Assembly: GCF_004361815.1 (NCBI RefSeq)
Contig: NZ_SNWA01000001.1
Location: forward strand, 806,001-870,000
Direction: 5' to 3'
Origin: Paraburkholderia sp. BL10I2N1
GTDB lineage: Bacteria; Pseudomonadota; Gammaproteobacteria; Burkholderiales; Burkholderiaceae
Length of the DNA: 64,000 nucleotides
Shown piece by piece: positions 27,883-35,702 of this stretch (positions are counted from its first letter, which is position 1; every line of letters begins with the position of its first letter). The position numbers were made by a program, and so were the translations under genes. A model generated the notes under the pieces. That model saw only the letters and a list, made by a program, of their open reading frames with translations. It was not told the origin of the DNA and ran no database searches.

Positions 27883-29160
27883 TTATTTGAAGCCCAGCTT
27901 GCGCCGCGCCGCAATCAATGCGCTCAGGCTGATCACGGCGGCGAAGATCATATAGAAGCTCGGAGCCGCTTTCGTACCGGTTGCGCTAATGAGCCACGTA
28001 ATGATGAACGGTCCGAAGCCGCCGAAGATTGTCACCGCGATGTTATACGCAAGCGACATGCCGGTCGTACGCGTCTGCACGGGAAAGATCTCAGACAGAA
28101 GGCCGGGCAGCGCGCCAAAGTATCCGGTCATCAGGAAACCGAACACGATCTGCATGACAATCAAGGTATCAAACGTCGGATGAGCGACGAGCCGGGCGAA
28201 GGCCGGATAGATGAGCAATAGTAGAAGCACCGCCGACACCAACATGATTCCGGTTCGCCCATGCCGGTCCGACAGATGACCGACCACCGGCGCGAACACC
28301 AGCTGGATCACGCCCACCAGCAGGATCGCCGCGAACGACACCGACTGCTGCAATCCTAACTGCTTCACGCCATAGGTCGGCATGAAAAGCACCAGATAGG
28401 TCGACACGGTGCCCAGCACCACGATGCCCATCGCGATGAGAAGCCGCGCCTTCTGGCTTGCGAACGTATCGCGTACCGGCGTCGGGGTAGTTTCGGCGGC
28501 GAGGAATTCGGGCGTTTCGTCGAGCTTCGTGCGGATGTACCAGGCTACTGGCCCGATCAGCAGACCAAACAGGAACGGCACGCGCCAGCCCCACGAGACC
28601 ATCTGCTCCGGCGACAGCTTGTCCGTCAACACGAAGCCAAAGAGCGCGGCGAGCAGCGTGGTGAGGCCCTGACTGGCGATCTGCCAGCTGGCGAAGAAGC
28701 CGCGCCGCCCCGGCACGTGCTCGGCGAGAAACGCCGTCGCGCTGCCGAACTCCCCACCTGCCGAAAAGCCCTGCATCAGCCGCGCCGCGACGAGGATCAG
28801 CGGCGCCGCAACGCCGATGGTCTCGTACGTGGGCAAGGTCGCGATGATCAGCGTGCCGGCCATCATCAGGAGAATCGAGAGCGTCAGCGCGGCCTTGCGC
28901 CCCGCGCGATCGGCGTAAGCGCCGAGCACGACGGCCCCGAGCGGGCGCATGAAGAACGTCAGGCCAAACGTGCCCAGTGTGAGCAATAGCGAAACTGTAT
29001 CGTTCCCTGCGGGGAAGAACAGCTTCGAGATGAACACTGCGAAGAACCCGTAGACTACAAGATCAAACCACTCCAGCGCGTTACCGATCGACGCGGCGAC
29101 CACGACACGCCACGGACTGTGGCGCGCCTCCGCGACGCTTGCAGCTGTCGTTGCATTCAT
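27883..29160 (-). CDS. MFS transporter, metabolite:H+ symporter (MHS) family
   Basis: A 425-residue inner-membrane protein with about 12 transmembrane segments. The N terminus ASIGNALEWFDLVVYGFFAVF and the loop PLGAVVLGAYADRAGRKAAL, then RLMQGFSAGGEFGSATAFLAEH, are typical of the MHS branch (KgtP, CitA, ShiA, ProP). The likely substrates are carboxylates, but they cannot be fixed from these motifs. The ATG has CCGGAGATC upstream. It is convergent with secF. No metabolic partner genes are adjacent. Confidence 0.9.
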   Translation of the reverse strand: MNATTAASVAEARHSPWRVVVAASIGNALEWFDLVVYGFFAVFISKLFFPAGNDTVSLLLTLGTFGLTFFMRPLGAVVLGAYADRAGRKAALTLSILLMMAGTLIIATLPTYETIGVAAPLILVAARLMQGFSAGGEFGSATAFLAEHVPGRRGFFASWQIASQGLTTLLAALFGFVLTDKLSPEQMVSWGWRVPFLFGLLIGPVAWYIRTKLDETPEFLAAETTPTPVRDTFASQKARLLIAMGIVVLGTVSTYLVLFMPTYGVKQLGLQQSVSFAAILLVGVIQLVFAPVVGHLSDRHGRTGIMLVSAVLLLLLIYPAFARLVAHPTFDTLIVMQIVFGFLMTGYFGALPGLLSEIFPVQTRTTGMSLAYNIAVTIFGGFGPFIITWLISATGTKAAPSFYMIFAAVISLSALIAARRKLGFK

Positions 29161-29317
29161 TCAGATCTCCGGTGCGCGCTGGATGGTTATGGTCACCCGG
29201 CCCGACTGGATGCGCGCACAACCAGTCGGGTTGTAGCGCCACTATGTACCTGAAAAACAATAAATTTGCGAGCGGCAGGATTACGCGCCCGCCGCCGCGA
29301 TCCACCGCGCGCGCAAT

Positions 29318-29357
29318 AAAAAGCCGCTTCGTCGCAAAGCGAACGAAGCGGCTTTTT
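29318..29357. terminator. Terminator between YceI protein and MFS gene
   Basis: 15-bp perfect stem AAAAAGCCGCTTCGT (29318-29332) with 29343-29357, 10-nt loop, T-rich on both strands. On the minus strand it ends the yceI operon (stop at 29439). Confidence 0.9.
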
Positions 29358-29438
29358 TGCCCGGCAGTACCCGCACCACCCCGCTGGCGCAGCTTCCGGG
29401 GGCCGAGGAAAGGCCCGGGGCAGCGATCGTCGGGAAGC

Positions 29439-30017
29439 TTACTGCTTGATGCCTTCCGACTGGATATGAAGCTTCGTGTCCATGCTGAAGCCGTACGACT
29501 TTCCGAAGTCCATGCCAAAGGCTGAACGGTCGAATGACGTGCTTGCTTCCACACCGCACACTTCGCGCTTCAACACCGGATGCTGCATGCACTTGAACGA
29601 TTCGATCTTCAGGTTCACCGGCTTCGTCACACCGCGAATCGTCAGGGCGCCGACCACTTCGACAGGCTTGTCGCCGTCGAACTTGATTTCGGTGCCCCTA
29701 TAGGTCGCCGCCGGGAATTTCGTGACGTCGAAAAACGTGTCCGACCTCAGGTGATCGTCGAGCTTCGTGTTCCCTGTCTGGATCGATGCCGGATCGATCG
29801 TGACGTCGACGGTGCCCGTCTTCGCGGCGCGATCGAGCGTGACCGTGCCCGAGGTCTTCGTGAACTTGCCGCGCCACACCGACAGGCCGCCGAAGTGATC
29901 GGCCTCGAAGCTCGGGAACGTGTGGTTCGGGTCGAGTTGATAGGTATCGGCGGCAAACGCGCCGAACGAGAGCGTCGAGGCCACTACGCCTGCGGCGATG
30001 AGCAGATGTTTCTTCAA
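29439..30017 (-). CDS. yceI: YceI-family periplasmic protein (second copy)
   Basis: A 192-residue YceI-family lipocalin-like protein with a signal peptide ([22 protein letters not shown], cut before ADTYQLD). It starts at TTG 30017 with AAGGAG 7 nt upstream; no ATG fits. The family binds polyisoprenoids in TT1927b-type structures. The characteristic [28 protein letters not shown] and [12 protein letters not shown] segments are present. Two cysteines ([19 protein letters not shown]) distinguish it from its neighbour. It is third in an operon with a cytochrome b561 and another YceI protein, 50 bp after the latter. Confidence 0.92.
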   Translation of the reverse strand: MKKHLLIAAGVVASTLSFGAFAADTYQLDPNHTFPSFEADHFGGLSVWRGKFTKTSGTVTLDRAAKTGTVDVTIDPASIQTGNTKLDDHLRSDTFFDVTKFPAATYRGTEIKFDGDKPVEVVGALTIRGVTKPVNLKIESFKCMQHPVLKREVCGVEASTSFDRSAFGMDFGKSYGFSMDTKLHIQSEGIKQ

Positions 30018-30067
30018 GTCATTCTCCTTCAGATATCCAGTTACATTGCGCGCGACAGCGCAAAAGA

Positions 30068-30631
30068 CTACTTGTGTGCAGCAATGATGTGAAACTTGAT
30101 AGCCACCTCGTCGGCGACGACCGACGTGTCTTTCCATTCGCCCAGCCCGATATCGAACTGCAGGCGTTTGATCGGCAGTGCGCCGTCAAAGCTCTGTGTG
30201 GCGCCCTGCTGCGTGACCGTCACCGGCACGACGACCGTCTGCGACTTGCCCTTGATCGTCAACTTGCCGGTCACCTTGAACTGGTTGCCGCCGGCCGGCG
30301 CGATTGCGCTCGATGCGAACGTGGCGTTCGGATACGTCTTCGCGTCGAACCAGTCCTTGCCGCGCACTTCGCTGTTGTAGCTTTCGTCGCCGAGGTCATA
30401 GCTGCCGACGTCGACCGAGAACTGCGCATTGCCTTCGGTCGGTTTGGCCGGATCGAACGCAACCTGCGCGGTGAACTTGTTGAACTTGCCCTCGACCGGC
30501 ACGTTCATCTGCTTCGACGTCGCAGTGATGGTGCTCTTCGCGAGATCGACCTGGGCGAACGCGCTGCCTGCGGCGGTCAGCGTCACGGCCGTGAAGGCGG
30601 CGAGCAGGGCGCGGTGAAACGAAACCTTCAT
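30068..30631 (-). CDS. yceI: YceI-family periplasmic protein (first copy)
   Basis: 187 residues: a signal peptide ([26 protein letters not shown], about 26 residues) and a YceI beta-barrel-like domain ([35 protein letters not shown]). It is clearly diverged from the adjacent YceI copy, so they are paralogues and not a recent duplication. Its ATG (30631) is 8 bp after the cytochrome b561 stop. The yceJ-yceI pairing with a cytochrome b561 is also found in E. coli. Confidence 0.92.
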   Translation of the reverse strand: MKVSFHRALLAAFTAVTLTAAGSAFAQVDLAKSTITATSKQMNVPVEGKFNKFTAQVAFDPAKPTEGNAQFSVDVGSYDLGDESYNSEVRGKDWFDAKTYPNATFASSAIAPAGGNQFKVTGKLTIKGKSQTVVVPVTVTQQGATQSFDGALPIKRLQFDIGLGEWKDTSVVADEVAIKFHIIAAHK

Positions 30632-30639
30632 GTTTTTCC

Positions 30640-31200
30640 TTATTTGATGAAAGGGATCATGCGCGACAGCAGGCCGTCGCGATCCACCCATTGATGCTTG
30701 ATGGCCGCCGCGACATGCAGCACGACCAGCGCGAGAAGTCCATAGTTCAGGGTCACGTGGACGACCTTGAGCACGGCCTTCAGATGCGGATCGGGTGAGA
30801 TCAGCATCGGCAGGCGCACGAGCCCAAGATAGACCACCGGAATGTTGGACGCCGAGCTGTACAGATAGCCGGAGGCCGGAATCGCGATCATCAGCACATA
30901 GAGCAGCACGTGGACGAGCTGCGCTGCCGCCCGTTGCCAGGCGCTCATGTCGCGCGGCAGCGGCGGCGCCGCGTGGGTCGTGCGCCAGAGGATGCGCAGC
31001 ACGGCCAGTCCGAACACGGTAACGCCGATCCACTTGTGCCAGGAAAAATAGCGCAGCTTGGTGGGCGTGAAGCCCGGAATGTCGGTCATCACCCAGCCAA
31101 GCGCAAAGCCGCAAACGATCAGCAAGGCGATCAGCCAGTGAAACGCGATCGCGGTCCGCGAGTACGAATCGGGGCCGGCTAGCGAAGGACGAGTTGCCAT
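30640..31200 (-). CDS. Cytochrome b561 family membrane protein
   Basis: A 186-residue di-haem b561-type protein with four transmembrane helices. Candidate haem histidines are in AIAFHWLIALL, YFSWHKWIGV, AQLVHVLLY and NYGLLALVVLHVAAAIKH. It probably moves electrons between quinol and periplasmic partners. It is the first gene of an operon with two YceI proteins, resembling E. coli yceJ-yceI. The role of the pair is not established. Confidence 0.93.
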   Translation of the reverse strand: MATRPSLAGPDSYSRTAIAFHWLIALLIVCGFALGWVMTDIPGFTPTKLRYFSWHKWIGVTVFGLAVLRILWRTTHAAPPLPRDMSAWQRAAAQLVHVLLYVLMIAIPASGYLYSSASNIPVVYLGLVRLPMLISPDPHLKAVLKVVHVTLNYGLLALVVLHVAAAIKHQWVDRDGLLSRMIPFIK

Positions 31201-31623
31201 GACGGATCAGCGCAAACAGGGTTAACGGAGCGGCCGGGGCAGTTATTCCGGTCCCGCAAATGAAGCATTTGGGCGCGCGAGATGTTCGCCGGAATGCCGC
31301 GACATACGCCAAGGCCGCCATGCTACCGCAAGCATCAAAGGCTGGCTCGGCACACCTTCGCAACGCACTGTCGCAGAAATGGAACGAATTGGGGCCGGAA
31401 AGCGTCCTATTCCTTTGCCGGCCGGCGTTGCACGGTGGCGTAGACAACCTCAGAAACGCAATGTATGACGCGTTTGGTAACATTGCGCGAAACCTCGCCA
31501 AGAGAGGCATGCACCGGCCGCGCAGGCTCCGCCCGCATTTGGGCGCGCTGCCGCAGCCCGTGCGACCGCCAGGCCAGCCGGCACGGCGCGTTCCTGTCCA
31601 CGTTGTTTTGTCTTTGCTACTCC
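31201..31623. other. Divergent intergenic region with an inverted repeat
   Basis: 423 bp between the divergent cytochrome b561 and pqi operons. It holds a perfect 8-bp inverted repeat CGCAATGT (31457-31464), 15-nt spacer, ACATTGCG (31480-31487), upstream of pqiA. An open frame crosses the region (31260 to 31634), but it runs into pqiA in another frame, has no good ribosome binding site and does not look like protein. I see no other feature. Confidence 0.5.
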
Positions 31624-32304
31624 ATGGAACATGACAACCTGATTGCGTGCCACGAGTGCGATGCGCTATTCCGCAAGCCGCGCCTCGAACGTCGCACCGT
31701 CGCGCGCTGCCCGCGCTGCAAGGCAACGCTCTACCGGAGCGCTTCGACGCAACTCGACGCCATTGTCGCGATGACGCTCGGCGCGCTGATCACGTTCCTG
31801 ATCGCGCAGGCATTCCCGATCGTCGAGCTCGAAACGGGCGGCATCACGTCGCAAACCACGCTGTTCGGCGCGATCGTAGCACTGTGGAACGAGCAGATGG
31901 AGATCGTCGCGGTCATGGTCTTCTGCTCCACCACCCTCTTCCCGCTGGTCGAGCTTCTTGCGCTTCTCTACGTGCTCGTGCCCGTGCGCGCCGGTTACGT
32001 GCCGCCCGCTTTCAACCTCGTGCTGCGTTCGATCCAGTTCGTGCGGCCGTGGGGCATGATCGAAGTATTCATGCTCGGCACGCTGATCACGATCGTCAAG
32101 ATGTTGAGCCTCGCGCGTGTGATTCCCGAAGCCGCGCTATTCGCGTTCGGCGCGCTCACGCTGATGATCGCGGTAGTCGTCACCTTCGATCCGCGTACGC
32201 TGTGGGATGTCGCCGATGCGCTGCCGCGCGAGCGCCTGCGGCGCATCCGGAAGATCTCGGCGGCGCGTGCGGCGGCCCGCGTGAGCGAGCCGCGCCGCGG
32301 ATGA
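31624..32304 (+). CDS. pqiA: PqiA-like membrane protein, first half-length copy
   Basis: A 226-residue inner-membrane protein with an N-terminal zinc-ribbon (Cys9, Cys12, Cys29, Cys32) and about four transmembrane segments. It corresponds to one half of E. coli PqiA, which is a tandem of two such units in a ~417-residue chain. It is followed after 7 bp by a second half-length PqiA, then PqiB and PqiC. Pqi complexes bridge inner and outer membranes and move lipids. The ATG at 31624 was chosen because translation then begins at the zinc-ribbon. Confidence 0.9.
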   Translation: MEHDNLIACHECDALFRKPRLERRTVARCPRCKATLYRSASTQLDAIVAMTLGALITFLIAQAFPIVELETGGITSQTTLFGAIVALWNEQMEIVAVMVFCSTTLFPLVELLALLYVLVPVRAGYVPPAFNLVLRSIQFVRPWGMIEVFMLGTLITIVKMLSLARVIPEAALFAFGALTLMIAVVVTFDPRTLWDVADALPRERLRRIRKISAARAAARVSEPRRG

Positions 32305-32311
32305 CCGCCCG

Positions 32312-32965
32312 ATGAAATACATCACGGCAAAACGCGCGGGGCTGGTCGCCTGTCACGCGTGCGGACGGGTCGAGCGCTGGCTCGGGTCCGCGCAACCGCA
32401 GCACTGCAAGCGTTGCGGCGCCGTGCTGCACCGGCGCAACCCGGACAGCCTGATGCGCACCTGGGCGCTGCTGATCGCGGCGGCGTTGCTGTATATTCCG
32501 GCGAACCTGTTGCCGGTGATGCACACCGCCTCGCTGGTAGGCGCCGAAGACGACACGATCATGAGCGGCGTTGTCTACTTCTGGACCTCAGGCGACTGGC
32601 CGCTTGCCGTGATCGTGTTCATCGCCAGTATCCTCGTGCCGATGCTCAAGCTGAGCGTGCTCGTGCTGCTCACCGTGAGCGCGCAGCGCCACTCCAGCTG
32701 GCGTGTCGAACAGCGCATCAAGCTCTTCCGGATCGTCGAGCGCATCGGCCGCTGGTCCATGCTCGATGTGTTCGTCGTGACCTTGACCGTCGCGCTCGTG
32801 CGTTTCAAATCGCTCGCTGTCATCACGGCCGGACCGGGAGCGCTGGCGTTTGGCTCGGTAGTGATACTCACGATGGTGGCTTCGATGCAGTTCGATCCCC
32901 GCCTGATCTGGGATTACGTGGACGAAGGCAACACAGAAAAACTTCAGGAATCGAAACATGACTAG
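32312..32965 (+). CDS. pqiA: PqiA-like membrane protein, second half-length copy
   Basis: 217 residues, again with an N-terminal zinc-ribbon (Cys14, Cys17, Cys32, Cys35) and about four transmembrane helices. It corresponds to the other half of E. coli PqiA. Its stop overlaps the pqiB start by 8 bp, indicating translational coupling. Together the two half-length proteins would supply the inner-membrane part of the Pqi lipid conduit. Confidence 0.9.
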   Translation: MKYITAKRAGLVACHACGRVERWLGSAQPQHCKRCGAVLHRRNPDSLMRTWALLIAAALLYIPANLLPVMHTASLVGAEDDTIMSGVVYFWTSGDWPLAVIVFIASILVPMLKLSVLVLLTVSAQRHSSWRVEQRIKLFRIVERIGRWSMLDVFVVTLTVALVRFKSLAVITAGPGALAFGSVVILTMVASMQFDPRLIWDYVDEGNTEKLQESKHD

Positions 32966-34577
32966 CCCGCAAGGACCGACCCTGCCGCCCGATCTGCCCG
33001 ATCCCGACATCGAGCGCCCGAGCCGTAGCTGGCTGCCGTCGCTCGTCTGGGTGATTCCGCTTATCGCCGCGCTGATCGGGGTGGCGCTCGTCATCAAGTC
33101 GGTGTCCGACAAAGGACCGACGATCACGATCAGCTTCGTGAGTGCGGAGGGCCTCGAACCCGGTAAGACCAAGGTCAAGTACAAGGATGTCGACGTCGGC
33201 TCCGTGAAGACGATCATGCTGTCGAAGAACCTGTCGCATGTAATCGTCGAAGTCCAGCTGACGAAAGAAGCCGAAGACTTCGCCGTCAAGGGCACGCGCT
33301 TCTGGGTCGTGAGGCCGCGCATCGGCGCAAGCGGCGTGTCGGGGCTGACTACCTTGCTTTCGGGCGCGTACATCGGCGTGGACGCCGGGCGCACCGGCGA
33401 GACCCGGAAAGACTTCGTCGGCCTCGAAACGCCGCCGCCGGTCACAGGTGACCAGAAAGGCCACCAGTACACGCTGCGCGGCGATTCGCTCGGTTCGATC
33501 GACATCGGCTCTCCCGTCTATTACCGGCGCGTGCAGGTCGGCCAGGTCGTCGGCTTTTCGCTCGACAAGGACGGCACCAGCGTGACGATGCAGGTGTTCG
33601 TCAGCGCGCCGTATGACCAGTACGTGGGCATCAATTCGCGCTGGTGGAATGCGAGCGGGGTCGACGTCCGGCTCGATTCGAGCGGCTTCAAGCTGAACAC
33701 GCAGTCGCTTGCGACGGTGATCGTCGGCGGCCTCGCGTTCCAGTCGCCGCCAGGGCAGCCGGTCGGCAAGCAGGCGCCGAACAACACGATCTTCCGCCTC
33801 GGCAAGGACGAGGCCGATGCGATGCGCGAGCCGGACGGCGAGCCGTTGCGCGTGGTGATGAGCTTCAACCAGTCGCTGCGCGGGCTCTCGGTCGGCGCGC
33901 CGGTCGACTTTCGCGGCATCGTGCTGGGCCAGGTGACGGGCATCGGGATCGACTACGATCCCAAGGAACGCAACTTCACGATGCCGGTGACGATGAACGT
34001 GTATCCGGACCGCCTCGGCAAGCGCTTCCGCGAGTCGGTGCGCAAAGAGGATGTGGTCGCCGGACGCGAACTGCTCGAAAACCTCGTCAAGCACGGGCTG
34101 CGCGGCCAGTTGCGCACGGGCAACCTGATCACGAGCCAGCTGTACGTCGCGCTCGACATCTTCCCGAAGGCTCCGGCCGCCACGGTGGATGTCGCGAGCG
34201 ACCCGCTCGAGTTGCCGACGATTCCGAACTCGCTCGAAGAACTGCAGTTGCAGCTGGCCGACATCGCGAAGAAGCTCGATCAGGTGCCGTTCGACCAGAT
34301 CGGCAACAACCTGAACATCGCGCTGAAGAACGCCGACAAGCTCTTCACGCGACTCGACTCCGAAGTGTTGCCGCAGGCACGCGACACGCTGGCGGCGGCG
34401 AAGCAGACCTTCGGATCGGCCGAAGCGACGCTGCAGCAGGATTCGCCGCTGCAATCGGATGTTCATCAGGCGCTGCAGGAACTGACGCGCACGCTGCAAT
34501 CGTTGAACGCGCTGTCCGACTACCTCGAACGCCATCCCGAATCGTTGGTGCGCGGTAAATCAGGAGACAAACCATGA
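32958..34577 (+). CDS. pqiB: MCE-domain protein PqiB
   Basis: 539 residues. There is one N-terminal transmembrane helix (LPSLVWVIPLIAALIGVALVI, about residues 25-45). Three MCE/MlaD domains follow: GLEPGKTKVKYKDVDVGSV, GSIDIGSPVYYRRVQVGQV and GLSVGAPVDFRGIVLGQV. The C-terminal part is helical (about residues 420-530). E. coli PqiB forms a stacked hexameric MCE tube across the periplasm for lipid transport. The length and triple-MCE layout agree. It overlaps pqiC by 4 bp. Confidence 0.95.
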   Translation: MTSPQGPTLPPDLPDPDIERPSRSWLPSLVWVIPLIAALIGVALVIKSVSDKGPTITISFVSAEGLEPGKTKVKYKDVDVGSVKTIMLSKNLSHVIVEVQLTKEAEDFAVKGTRFWVVRPRIGASGVSGLTTLLSGAYIGVDAGRTGETRKDFVGLETPPPVTGDQKGHQYTLRGDSLGSIDIGSPVYYRRVQVGQVVGFSLDKDGTSVTMQVFVSAPYDQYVGINSRWWNASGVDVRLDSSGFKLNTQSLATVIVGGLAFQSPPGQPVGKQAPNNTIFRLGKDEADAMREPDGEPLRVVMSFNQSLRGLSVGAPVDFRGIVLGQVTGIGIDYDPKERNFTMPVTMNVYPDRLGKRFRESVRKEDVVAGRELLENLVKHGLRGQLRTGNLITSQLYVALDIFPKAPAATVDVASDPLELPTIPNSLEELQLQLADIAKKLDQVPFDQIGNNLNIALKNADKLFTRLDSEVLPQARDTLAAAKQTFGSAEATLQQDSPLQSDVHQALQELTRTLQSLNALSDYLERHPESLVRGKSGDKP

Positions 34578-35383
34578 TGTTCGCCCGCCTCCCTTATCCG
34601 GCGCACGGGCTGGCACGCGCCGCTCTGCGTCCTCCCATGCGCGCGGCTGCCCGCGCATTCGCCCTGACCGGTCTCGTTGCCGGGGCGGGTTTGATGGCGG
34701 CCTGCTCGTCGCCGCCCAGCCACTTCTATACGCTCAATGCGGACGACACAGCGGGCAACTCATCGGGCAACTCAGCGGCAGCCACGCGCACCGCGGCAAG
34801 CCCGGCGATGCTGATCGAAGTGCCGCCGGTCGACGTACCGCCACAGGTCGCGAAGAACCAGTTGGTCGTGCAGACCGGGCCGACCCAGGTCCAGGTGCTC
34901 GAACAGGAACGGTGGGCCTCGCTGCCGGGTGACGAGATCCGGCGTGCGTTGTCGTCGGATCTCACTGCCCGGCTGGGCGCGATCGACGTGTATGGCACGC
35001 CGCATCCGGATGGCGTCCCGCTCTTTCGCGTCAAGGTCACGGTCCAGCGCTTCGAGTCGTGGCCCGGTTCGCACGCGCTGATCGACGCCGTGTGGAGCGT
35101 GCGCACCATGCGCACGCAGGCGGTGTTGACCTGCCGCAGCGTCGTCAGCCAACCGGTGGGGGGCGGGTACGATGCGCTTGCCGACGGCCACCGTCGCGCG
35201 GTTCAGGCGATCTCGCAGCAAATCGCCGCCGGCGTGCAGGCGCTGGCCGCCGCACCGCAGGCGCGAGTGGCCGCGCCGGCGAAGGGCGTGTCGTCCGGTG
35301 CGACGACTGCGCCCGCTGCCATGGTTCCGTGTCCGTCGCCGGTCGAACCGTCCGCTGCTTCGTCCGGTAACGGGAACGGCTGA
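34574..35383 (+). CDS. pqiC: PqiC-type outer-membrane lipoprotein (ABC-type transport auxiliary)
   Basis: A 269-residue lipoprotein with lipobox LMAAC (lipidated Cys44) after a long n-region; an internal ATG at codon 22 would give a more normal signal peptide. The SHFYTL segment and PVDVPPQVAKNQLVVQTGPTQV belong to the PqiC/DUF330 family. It is anchored in the outer membrane at the end of the PqiB tube. AGGAG precedes the start; the ATGA overlap couples it to pqiB. The C-terminal ~60 residues are Ala/Pro-rich and probably disordered. Confidence 0.9.
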   Translation: MMFARLPYPAHGLARAALRPPMRAAARAFALTGLVAGAGLMAACSSPPSHFYTLNADDTAGNSSGNSAAATRTAASPAMLIEVPPVDVPPQVAKNQLVVQTGPTQVQVLEQERWASLPGDEIRRALSSDLTARLGAIDVYGTPHPDGVPLFRVKVTVQRFESWPGSHALIDAVWSVRTMRTQAVLTCRSVVSQPVGGGYDALADGHRRAVQAISQQIAAGVQALAAAPQARVAAPAKGVSSGATTAPAAMVPCPSPVEPSAASSGNGNG

Positions 35384-35702
35384 AGTTTGTACGGCTCTCC
35401 GGGAAGCGCGCGTTTCGCTGGCGTGCGTTCCCGGGTTTCGCCGCGCTTACTGCCCTCTTACTGCCCTTAATGCGCTTCTTGCGTTTTCGGATTAGCGCAG
35501 TGTACGGGCACGGGCAGTCGCTCGCCACGCAGCGCCAGATTCCGTCATTGGACGATGCGTTTGCCTCGCCGCTGGTCGTCACATGGCACGGGACGCGATC
35601 GTCTACCATCGGCCGTCAGGCCAGCTTGCCCTGCTCGCGCCGCCCGGCGATCCTGATCGCATCGCGCTCGTCGCAACGCGCCCGGCATCCCTCTGGAAAA
35701 AC
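35384..35702. other. Intergenic region after pqiC
   Basis: 319 bp. A hairpin CCGGGAA (35399-35405) / TTCCCGG (35428-35434) with a short T stretch may end the pqi operon. The rest holds the promoter region of the next gene and an in-frame upstream ATG (35583), whose 40 extra residues look unconserved. Nothing else is recognisable. Confidence 0.4.

Noticed and set aside
31260..31634. Open frame in the yceI/pqi intergenic region
   Set aside because: No good ribosome binding site, runs into pqiA in another frame, and composition is not protein-like.
32868..34535. 555-codon open frame on the minus strand opposite pqiB
   Set aside because: It is an antisense shadow in GC-rich DNA: His/Arg/Asp-rich, low-complexity protein with no domain, while the plus strand carries a clear MCE protein.
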